Shown here piece by piece: positions 53,677-61,392 of a DNA stretch of 64,000 nt. The notes below the pieces were generated by a model. It was not told the DNA's origin and did no database searches. It was given only the letters and a program-made list of their open reading frames with translations. Source of the stretch: Chryseobacterium shigense (GTDB taxonomy: Bacteria; Bacteroidota; Bacteroidia; Flavobacteriales; Weeksellaceae); NCBI RefSeq assembly GCF_900156575.1, contig NZ_FTNY01000006.1:62001-126000 (forward strand). The letters run 5' to 3'. Position numbers and translations under genes: made by a program. How positions within the stretch are numbered: position 1 is the first letter of the stretch; every line of letters begins with the position of its first letter.

Positions 53677-56671
53677 AAGCTGCCAATCCACTTATTTCCT
53701 TGCCATTTGCCAATTTTTTTAATTGAGGAACTAGGTCTTCCATCAATACTAATTCTTTTGTTCTCCTTTCTTTCCAGCTTAATTCGAAGGGCACTAGTAA
53801 ATCTGTTAGTTTTTCACCATCAAATATCATTCGGCTCATTATTTCATCGATAAAGATTTTCAGGTCATTAATATGTAAGCCATTTTTTTGAGCAATGGCT
53901 GCCATTTCTTTATCGTATTTATTATTTATAAATTGTTCAAAATTACGGTTTAGTTCAGTTTCAGTTTGCCCAACTGACCAATCGAGTTGATCGATAAACT
54001 CTGCCAAATCTTCCTCTTGACCTATGAAATTAGAATTGGATTTCAGCAATCTTTTTATCTGTTCTTTAGACATATTCTGTTTACCCGGCTTCTTACCCAA
54101 ATTTTCTGCTGTCAATTTCATTATGTAATCGTAATCAATTACGGCAGAAGCAAATAAAACGAATTCAAAATCTAATTGTTGAATTTCAAGAGGAGTATTT
54201 TCACCATCTTTTTGTTGTCTTTCTTGAAATTTCTTAGCAGTTTCTATATATGAACTTCGGAATTCTTGAAAGGTTTCTTTTGGTAAAATAGCTTCAATTT
54301 TAGCTTTTTGCTCTTCATCTAAATCGGTGTATTGATCTAATTGGGTTTTTAACCTTTGTACTTCTTTAAAGTTCTTCACAAAAGCAATCCGAGCAGTATC
54401 TCCTTTCAAATTATAAACTTCTTTCGGTTCATTAACCAAGTTTTGATCCTGCATAAATATCCCTAAAGTTTCTACCGCTTCTATAAATTTATCAATTACT
54501 TTAGGTGCAGGATCAACCAACCAAATTTCTCTTGCACTTTCGCTACTTTTGCCACAGAAAAGAGCAATTGCTTGATTCACAGATTCTTGCTGCGAACGGA
54601 AGTCCAAAATATTACCATAAGGTTTTGTATTGTTCAAAACACGGTTTGTTCTGGAAAATGCTTGAATCAATCCGTGGTATTTCAGATTTTTATCTACGTA
54701 AAGTGTATTTAGATATTTACTATCAAACCCTGTAAGCAACATATCCACAACAATGGTAATATCAATTTTCTTTTTATGAGGAAGTTCTTTATTAGTCCAT
54801 TTTTGATCTTTAATACGTCTCTGTACATCTTGATAATACAAATCAAATTCATTAATCGTATGACTTGTACCAAATTGTTTATTGTAGTCGAGAATAATTT
54901 CCATTAAAGCTTTTTTCTTTTCTTCAGGATTGGTTTGATTATCTAGCTTTTCTTGTTGTAAATCTTCTTGCAATTGCTTTACATCGGCAGCATTTTTTTG
55001 ACTTTTTTGATCGCCATCTTTCGCAATTAATTGAGAAGGGGGAGAAAATACACAAGCAATGTTCAAAGGAACATATTCAGAATTTTCCGATTGTTTTTTT
55101 ATTTGAGTTTGTTTTAATAGCTGATAATATTCAATTGCATTATTAATGGAAGCTGTTGCAAATACAGCATTAAATTTTCTTGAATTGGTGGCATCATCGT
55201 GCTTTTTCAAAATAGCCTCCACAATTGCCTGCTGCGAAATAGCTTCTCCAGATTTAGGATTTTGTGACCCTTCTCCTTTATAGTAATCTATATGGAAACG
55301 TAATACATTTTCATCATCAATGGCGTTTGTAATAGTATATTCGTGAAGCGGTTTTTCAAAAATATCCTTTGTCGTTTTGTAGGTTTCATATTCTCCTTCT
55401 CGTATTTTATAAGTGGAATTGTCGGGGAAAATGGGTGTGCCTGTAAAACCAAATAACTGAGCATTAGGAAAGAACTCTTTGATTGCTTTATGGTTTTCTC
55501 CAAACTGCGAACGGTGGCATTCGTCAAAGATGAACACGACACGTTTATTGCTTAACGGTTCCAAGCGCTCTTTGTAGTTTCTTTTATTGGATCCATCAAG
55601 AGCTAATCCTAATTTTTGGATTGTAGTAACAATCACTTTATCAGCATAGTCTGTTGATAATAGTCTTCTGACTAAAGTTTCTGTGTTGGTGTTTTCTTCA
55701 ACACTGCCTTCCTGAAATTTATTAAATTCTTCTCGAGTTTGTCGGTCAAGATCTTTTCTATCTACCACAAACAAACACTTTTCAATATCTGGATTGTTTT
55801 TTAATAAAGTAGAAGCCTTGAAAGAGGTAAGAGTTTTTCCACTTCCTGTGGTGTGCCATATATATCCGTTGCCCCTATTGTCTTTTATGCAATCAACAAT
55901 TGCCTTTACAGCATAAATCTGGTATGGTCTCATCACAAGAATTTTCTGCTCAATTTGAACCAATACCATATACTTACTTATCATTTCCCCCAGTGTACAC
56001 TTTGGCAAAAAATTTTCAGTAAAATCATTGAGATTGTTGATCTTTTTGTTATTTATATCTGCCAATTCATATACAGGTAAGAATTGCTCTTCTGCATTAA
56101 AAGAAAAATGTTGATTTTTGTTATTGGCAAAATATAAAGTTTTACCACCATTACTCACGATAAATAATTGCATAAAGCAAAGTAGAGAATTGCCATAACC
56201 ATTGCCAGATTCATTTTTATAATCTACAATTTGTTGCATTGCTTTCCTATGCGAAATATCTCCTTTTTTTAATTCAATTTGAACCATTGGCAAACCATTA
56301 ATGAGCAATATCACATCATATCTTTGGAAACTATTTTCAGTATTAATACGTAATTGACTGATAACTTCAAAATCATTTTTGCACCAATCTTTAATATTCA
56401 CTAAAGTATAGTGTAGAGGTGTCCCATCTTCACGTAGAAAATATTGTTTTTCACGCAAAACCTTAGATGCTTCAAATACATCTGGTTTTATTATATCTTC
56501 TCGTAATCTTAAAAACTCGCTCTCGGTTAATCTCACACGATTAAGCTCTTCAAATTTTGCTCTAAAGTTTTGTTCTAGTGTTTTTCGATCAATTATATCA
56601 GAACGATAGATATATTTCAGATCGTTTAGTTGTTGAATAAGGGAGTTTTCAATATTGGTCTCTTTGGTCAT
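53669..56671 (-). CDS. hsdR: Type I restriction endonuclease subunit
   Basis: 1000 residues from the ATG at 56671; a non-ATG start 24 bases earlier is less likely. The N-terminal nuclease region contains RYDVILLINGLPMVQIELKKG (about 115-135; Asp and Glu-x-Lys). The helicase motor has Walker A WHTTGSGKT (about 275) and the DEAD-like box DECHRSQ (about 385). It cuts DNA after translocation. First gene of the operon, with a -7-like box just upstream. Confidence 0.95.
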   Translation of the reverse strand: MTKETNIENSLIQQLNDLKYIYRSDIIDRKTLEQNFRAKFEELNRVRLTESEFLRLREDIIKPDVFEASKVLREKQYFLREDGTPLHYTLVNIKDWCKNDFEVISQLRINTENSFQRYDVILLINGLPMVQIELKKGDISHRKAMQQIVDYKNESGNGYGNSLLCFMQLFIVSNGGKTLYFANNKNQHFSFNAEEQFLPVYELADINNKKINNLNDFTENFLPKCTLGEMISKYMVLVQIEQKILVMRPYQIYAVKAIVDCIKDNRGNGYIWHTTGSGKTLTSFKASTLLKNNPDIEKCLFVVDRKDLDRQTREEFNKFQEGSVEENTNTETLVRRLLSTDYADKVIVTTIQKLGLALDGSNKRNYKERLEPLSNKRVVFIFDECHRSQFGENHKAIKEFFPNAQLFGFTGTPIFPDNSTYKIREGEYETYKTTKDIFEKPLHEYTITNAIDDENVLRFHIDYYKGEGSQNPKSGEAISQQAIVEAILKKHDDATNSRKFNAVFATASINNAIEYYQLLKQTQIKKQSENSEYVPLNIACVFSPPSQLIAKDGDQKSQKNAADVKQLQEDLQQEKLDNQTNPEEKKKALMEIILDYNKQFGTSHTINEFDLYYQDVQRRIKDQKWTNKELPHKKKIDITIVVDMLLTGFDSKYLNTLYVDKNLKYHGLIQAFSRTNRVLNNTKPYGNILDFRSQQESVNQAIALFCGKSSESAREIWLVDPAPKVIDKFIEAVETLGIFMQDQNLVNEPKEVYNLKGDTARIAFVKNFKEVQRLKTQLDQYTDLDEEQKAKIEAILPKETFQEFRSSYIETAKKFQERQQKDGENTPLEIQQLDFEFVLFASAVIDYDYIMKLTAENLGKKPGKQNMSKEQIKRLLKSNSNFIGQEEDLAEFIDQLDWSVGQTETELNRNFEQFINNKYDKEMAAIAQKNGLHINDLKIFIDEIMSRMIFDGEKLTDLLVPFELSWKERRTKELVLMEDLVPQLKKLANGKEISGLAAYE

Positions 56672-56692
56672 AGTCGTTTGAGAAAATTTGGT

Positions 56693-56700
56693 CAAATTTA
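56693..56700 (-). promoter_or_regulatory. Candidate -7 box for the restriction operon
   Basis: TAAATTTG on the minus strand, 22 bases before the hsdR ATG, matches TAnnTTTG. No well-placed -33 TTG is visible. Confidence 0.4.
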
Positions 56701-56768
56701 TTTAAAAAGAATTGTAGTTTCGTTATATTACTAGATAAATATTGGATTATTAAGTTATCATTATTTTT

Positions 56769-57995
56769 TTAGAACATCCCTACAATTACATCATCAACTT
56801 CACTGTCCTTAAAATCATCAAGATAATTTTCAGTTGTGCTTAGCCTTTTATGTCCAAGCGATTGTTTAATAATATTGATATTTACATCTTTCCTGAGAGC
56901 TGTCGTCGCAAAAGTATGACGAGCTGTATAGAATGTGATATTTTTATCAATTTTGCAAAGTTTCAAAATCTCTTTTAGTTGTCTATTGTAATATGAACGC
57001 ACGCTGTCTTTTCGTTTTTTCATTTCGTCAGGCGTATACTCTTTGATAGTTTTATTTAAAATAGGGAAAATGTACGGTGTTTCGGAGGGTCTGTATATTT
57101 TATAAAATTGAAGTATTTCTTCTATAATAGGAATATTAGGGAGTTTAACTTTCAGTAAAACATCAGTTTTATTTCGATTGTAATTGAATTGAAAATTTTC
57201 CATATCTGACCATTTCAATTCTGCCAAATCGGTAAAATTCATACCTCGGGCATAATAACTGAATATGTATAAATATCTGGCATTTTTTGCAGAAGGTATC
57301 TGTTCTGTATCGAAATTTAAAAATATCCCAAATTCTTTTTCTGTTAAAGCTTTCCTTAAATTACGTTTTTTATACTTTGAGATTTTAAAGTCTCTAAATG
57401 GGTAATATTGTGGCTGAACAATCTTATAATTAATTGCTTTGTTGTAAATGGTGCGAATATTACGCATATAAACGCCAATTCCGCCATCATTTGCTCCTCG
57501 CTTCCTGAGAAAGTTTTCGAAATTAGTTAAAAATTGAAAATCGATATTTTCAAATTTATAGTTTGCTAAATCTTTTTTAAATTTTTGAAGTGCTTTCAAT
57601 GCTTCATTCATTGAAGTTGAGTAACTAATCTGTCCATTTTCATAAAGTTTCTCGATTTCCTTTTGAAATAGTTCGCACAAAGTAAACCCTTGCTTATCTT
57701 TTTGAGAATAGTATTTATCAAAGAGAATAAGATTATAGCTTTCGTAATCTTTTTCTAACAGGCTAATGGCATCTGATGCCGAATCTTTCATTTTTCTTAG
57801 AGTTTTATTAAAAGAAAGATGATTACGGAATTTTGATGTAAATTCGCCTTGATTCTCATTCCATTCTGAAAGTTTACAAGAGAATGGGGTTGAATAGAAT
57901 TTTGATTTACGATCAATAGTTACACGTAAATAAATTGGATATAACCCATTTTTTAATACGTTCTTTTTGCTTACAATTTTAATACTGGTGTTCAT
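56769..57995 (-). CDS. int: Tyrosine recombinase (island integrase)
   Basis: 408 residues. An N-terminal arm-type DNA-binding domain (about 1-90) is followed by a SAM-like core-binding domain (about 105-200) and the catalytic domain. Catalytic motifs are SYYARGMNFTDLAELKW (Arg), FYTARHTFATTAL (His-x-x-Arg type box) and LGHKRLSTTENYL (His and Tyr). This is the Bacteroidetes form common in tRNA-targeting islands. The gene starts about 150 bases from attR and reads into the island. Confidence 0.93.
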   Translation of the reverse strand: MNTSIKIVSKKNVLKNGLYPIYLRVTIDRKSKFYSTPFSCKLSEWNENQGEFTSKFRNHLSFNKTLRKMKDSASDAISLLEKDYESYNLILFDKYYSQKDKQGFTLCELFQKEIEKLYENGQISYSTSMNEALKALQKFKKDLANYKFENIDFQFLTNFENFLRKRGANDGGIGVYMRNIRTIYNKAINYKIVQPQYYPFRDFKISKYKKRNLRKALTEKEFGIFLNFDTEQIPSAKNARYLYIFSYYARGMNFTDLAELKWSDMENFQFNYNRNKTDVLLKVKLPNIPIIEEILQFYKIYRPSETPYIFPILNKTIKEYTPDEMKKRKDSVRSYYNRQLKEILKLCKIDKNITFYTARHTFATTALRKDVNINIIKQSLGHKRLSTTENYLDDFKDSEVDDVIVGMF

Positions 57996-58146
57996 TAAGT
58001 TTTGTTTTAAGTTTAATATGAGTACAACATATTATACTTTACGGTGATAATTAATGAAACCAAAAATAGATTTAAAAGGTCGTAACTAAAAGATAATCAA
58101 TGCTTTTGAATCTTAATGAAAGATAATGCAAAGCATCGGTAGTCTT

Positions 58147-58231
58147 CTCATAATCAGGTGGTCCCTGGTTCGAGCCCAGGTGGGACCACAATAAAATCAA
58201 ACACTTACAGTAATGTAGGTGTTTTTTTTTG
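58147..58231 (+). repeat. attR: tRNA 3' fragment plus terminator
   Basis: 58147-58188 repeats the last 42 bases of the CAU tRNA with three changes. Two of these form a compensatory pair in the T stem (CCTGG/CCAGG in place of CTTGG/CCAAG). The terminator hairpin at 58200-58231 is also kept. There is no 5' tRNA half, so it is not a functional tRNA. Confidence 0.85.
58200..58231 (+). terminator. Copy of the tRNA terminator at attR
   Basis: AACACTTACA (58200-58209) pairs with TGTAGGTGTT (58214-58223), followed by a T-run. It is the counterpart of 32218-32248, with the G-C pair replaced by A-T. Confidence 0.85.
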
Positions 58232-58385
58232 TTACTAAGGCTGTTTTTCAATAGTTTACTATACTGTTGGGTTTTTAAATACTCAACATTTTATCAATTT
58301 TCAAATTAATTTTATTGTCTAAAAGGCATTCTATTAGGTGTACCATTTTTCTATTTTGGTGTACCATATTCTAAATTATAAATCA

Positions 58386-59590
58386 ATGAATAACAGTAAA
58401 TTATCAATACTTTTTCTTTTGTAAAAAGTTAAAATAAATCAACAAGGAAAATGCCCTATAAGATGTAGGATTACATTCCAACAAGATAGGAAAGAGTTTT
58501 CTTTAGGGTTATTCATAAGCCCTAATTATTGGAATAACAAACAGCAGAAAGCTAAGCCACCTAATGAAGAGAATACTTTTATCAATTCCCAATTAAGCCT
58601 GATTAAGAATGAAATTAATCAGGCTTTTTTATTTTTACAGGTTAATGAAGAAGAGTTTGATGTGGAAGATATTTTCTTGCAGTACAAAGGAGATGCTCCT
58701 AAAAGGAATAAAACTATATTACAGCTCTTTCAAGAACATAATGATAGAATTGAAAAGCTGATTGATAAGGAATATTCTATAGCAACCTTATGGAAGTTTA
58801 AACAAGCAAGACAACTATTAAAAGACTTTATTAAGTACTCTTTTAATAAGGGAGACTATCATTTTAAAAATTTGGATTTAAAATTTATTCAAGATTATGA
58901 ATTCTTCCTAAAGGCAGAGAGGTCTTTAGCTCTTGCAACTACTAACAAGATGATACAGAGGTTCAGAAAGATAGTCAACTTGCTATATATCAAGATATTA
59001 TACATAAAGAGCCATTTACAAGTTACAAGGTAAAGCATGTCAAAAAAGAAATTACTTATTTGACTAAAGAAGAGCTATCTAAAATTGAAAAATATCAATT
59101 TACAGCAGAGAGATTACAAATAGTAGCAGATATGTTTATATTCTGTTGCTATAGTGGACTAGCTTATAATGAGATGGCTAATTTGGAAAAATCTCATATT
59201 ATAAATGGTTTTGATGGGAATGAATGGATTAATATGAAAAGAGCCAAAACTCAGCAAACCTTATCAATTCCACTGCTTAATAAAAGTAAAATGATGATTG
59301 AAAAATATAAGAATGTTGATGAAACAAAAGTTTTACCCAGTTTAAGTAATCAAAAGTTTAATACTTATCTAAAGGAAATAGCTGATATAGTTGGAATAGA
59401 TAAAAGGCTTACTCATCATTTGGCAAGAAGAACCTTTGCTACAACTGTTTTATTATATAATGATGTGCCTATGGAAATTGTGAGTGAACTTTTAGGACAC
59501 TCAAAAATTACTATAACTCAAGAACATTATGCTAAAGTAGTTAATAAGAAAGTGAGTGAGCAAATGATTAAACTTAATAGTAAGTTATAA
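58386..59590 (+). pseudogene. Tyrosine recombinase with in-frame stop and frameshift
   Basis: From ATG 58386 the frame reads MNNSKLSILFLL, then TAA (58422-58424), then KVKINQQGKCPIRCRITF, the normal arm-domain start of Bacteroidetes integrases. A second lesion, a one-base loss near 58981-58983, moves the C-terminal half into another frame; it resumes as HKEPFTSYKVKHVKKEITYL. The catalytic C-terminus is preserved (HHLARRTFATTVLL, LLGHSKITITQEHYAKV). Two independent defects make activity unlikely. It lies about 150 bases past attR, so it belongs to a separate, older insertion. Confidence 0.85.
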
Positions 59591-59592
59591 TA

Positions 59593-59625
59593 AGAAAGGT
59601 GGTTACTCCCACCTTTCTATTTTTA
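59593..59625. terminator. Bidirectional terminator
   Basis: AGAAAGGTGG (59593-59602) pairs with CCACCTTTCT (59609-59618), then ATTTTT. It lies at the convergent ends of the recombinase pseudogene and the polymerase-like fragment. Confidence 0.82.
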
Positions 59626-60097
59626 ATTTTGGTTTATTTCCAATGTAATCTTTCATAACTTTCTTCAAAACAGTTTGAACATAAATTACATTTTCCTGTG
59701 TTGTTATAATAGAGTCATGAAGTGTGAAAATTGGAACATGAGGTTTGTCTTGGGTAATTTTCTTACATGCTTTATACAAGACTAAGTCTGCTTCAAGATT
59801 TTGAAGAGCAATAGCCAATTCATTATGTTTTTCATTTTTTATTTCTCTAATTACTTTATATACATTTGGAAAAATTTTCTTAAAGATTTTTATTGAATTA
59901 TTATATCTGATTACATTATTCTTGCTAAATATTGTGCTAAAAGTAATATCCTTAACATGACTCCTCATTTCATGATCAGGAATATCAAGAAATTCACCAT
60001 TTTCTTGAAGAAGTTTTCCAAATTCCTCATAAAATTGTCCTGAAGAAACTATACTTTTAAAAAGTATTACATCTTTTTTCCTCTGAAATACTTTCAA
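59603..60097 (-). pseudogene. C-terminal half of a family-A-polymerase-like protein
   Basis: 164 codons starting at a TTG directly after an in-frame TGA, so the N-terminal part is missing. Arg45-x3-Lys49-x3-Phe53-x3-Phe57 fits the fingers helix motif of family A polymerases (R-x3-K-x3-F-x3-Y). HDS at 127-129 in FTLHDSIITT fits palm motif C. LQNLEADLVLYKAC lies between them, as the conserved Q-x2-E-A stretch does. The nucleotide-binding motif A, which should precede, is absent. Probably a truncated phage- or plasmid-type polymerase. Confidence 0.5.
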
Positions 60098-60270
60098 TCA
60101 AAACTCCAAACATAATAGAAGTAAGTGTAAGACCTCAAGAATCTCCTGTAAATCTAGAACTAAGAAGTGTAGCAGATAATGCTTCCTTTGAAAAGAAATC
60201 TATCAGAGACCTTTTCCTAGATGATAATGAGAGTAGTTTTGAAGATGCACAAGTTTTCTATCCAAGTAGG

Positions 60271-61326
60271 ATGAATGAGGAGAACTCAAATGTACTAGTA
60301 GAAAAAGAGGTTAAGCAAGTAGAAGTTCAGCCTTTTTTAATGCCTATAAGTAAACAAAACGAAATACAGATTATTTCTACAAATACTACTCCTAATCAAC
60401 TAGTGTCACAACAGTACTATGAACCTAGCCCTTTTATTCTAGCTAATACAGAGGAAGCTACATTACATCACTTACAGAATGATTGCATTATTCCTGTATT
60501 TAGAGACAGTGAGCAAACCATAGCTCATTTCCAGTTAATCAATACTGTGCAAGAATGTATTGCAAAGGCATTTCCATATCCTAGTTCAGATAAACCTGAA
60601 ATTTGTGTCAGTCATAAAGTTTCTGGTAGGATTCCTAAGGCACTTCATAAACCTGTTAAAGAGCTATTAGATAATGAGAAAACCTTATTTTGGGAAAGAA
60701 TGGCTTTTATCATCAAGATTCCAAGTATTATAAATGGGAATGAATTGTCTTTAACAATTGGAGGAATTAGAAGCTATAAATCTTCAAATCTATTCAATAA
60801 GAAGTCAATGGAGCATTTTAAGGTATTTTGTGGATTTCAAGTAAAGGTTTGTTCCAATTTATGTGTTTGGTCTGATGGTTTTGTTGATGATTTAAGAGCT
60901 AGTTCAGTTCAAGAACTGCAAGCTAAAATACTCCAGTTGTTACAAAACTATAATGCAGAACATCATTTATCTGAAATGAAACAGCTTACAGATTATTCAC
61001 TTACAGAATCTCAATTTGCTAGTTTAATTGGTAGAAGTAGATTATATCAGCATTTACCTAAATCTGAAAAGCAGAATATTCCCTTGTTGAACTTTAATGA
61101 CAGCCATATCAGCACAATGGCAAAGGATTATTATGAAGACAAAAATTTCTGTAGGCAAGAGGATGGTAGGATAAACTTGTGGGATGTCTATAACCTCTTT
61201 ACACAGGCTAATAAGTCTTCATACATAGATACCTTCCTAGATAGAAATTTGAATGCTTTTGAATTTTCAAAAGGTATTCAGAAAGCACTCAATGATAGTT
61301 CTAATTATCATTGGTTTTTGAGTTGA
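60271..61326 (+). CDS. DUF3871 family protein
   Basis: 351 residues. The central region beginning PFILANTEEATLHHL and continuing through VSHKVSGRIPKALHKPVKEL and SLTIGGIRSYKSSNLF resembles DUF3871 proteins of Bacteroidetes mobile elements. The frame is open and protein-like back to 60061 (for example RSVADNASFEKKSIRDLF) but without an ATG, so the original gene may have been longer and fused or truncated at about 60100. Function unknown. Confidence 0.7.
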   Translation: MNEENSNVLVEKEVKQVEVQPFLMPISKQNEIQIISTNTTPNQLVSQQYYEPSPFILANTEEATLHHLQNDCIIPVFRDSEQTIAHFQLINTVQECIAKAFPYPSSDKPEICVSHKVSGRIPKALHKPVKELLDNEKTLFWERMAFIIKIPSIINGNELSLTIGGIRSYKSSNLFNKKSMEHFKVFCGFQVKVCSNLCVWSDGFVDDLRASSVQELQAKILQLLQNYNAEHHLSEMKQLTDYSLTESQFASLIGRSRLYQHLPKSEKQNIPLLNFNDSHISTMAKDYYEDKNFCRQEDGRINLWDVYNLFTQANKSSYIDTFLDRNLNAFEFSKGIQKALNDSSNYHWFLS

Positions 61327-61327
61327 T

Positions 61328-61370
61328 AATATCCCCACTTCTATGTAAAAGTAATGTGGGGATATTTTAT
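61328..61370 (+). terminator. Terminator after the DUF3871 gene
   Basis: AATATCCCCAC (61328-61338) pairs with GTGGGGATATT (61356-61366) around a 17-base loop, followed by TTAT. Confidence 0.82.
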
Positions 61371-61392
61371 ATTTGTAATAAAAATATAAAAT

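Larger units (their letters stand above)
32164..58188. mobile_element. Mobilizable genomic island integrated at the CAU tRNA
   Basis: About 26 kb bounded by two copies of the tRNA 3' half (32164-32205 and 58147-58188, 39 of 42 bases identical). It carries a tyrosine recombinase next to the right end, an excisionase-like HTH gene near the left end, and repA-type ATPase, primase, mobC and mobA genes. No type IV secretion genes are visible, so it is probably mobilized in trans. The cargo is a type I restriction operon with a PrrC-like nuclease and several defence- or toxin-like genes. Base composition is more A+T-rich than in the nuo region. Confidence 0.85.

Noticed and set aside
58147-58188. 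Second tRNA gene at the right end of the island
   Set aside because: Only the 3' half is present; no acceptor 5' strand or D arm upstream.
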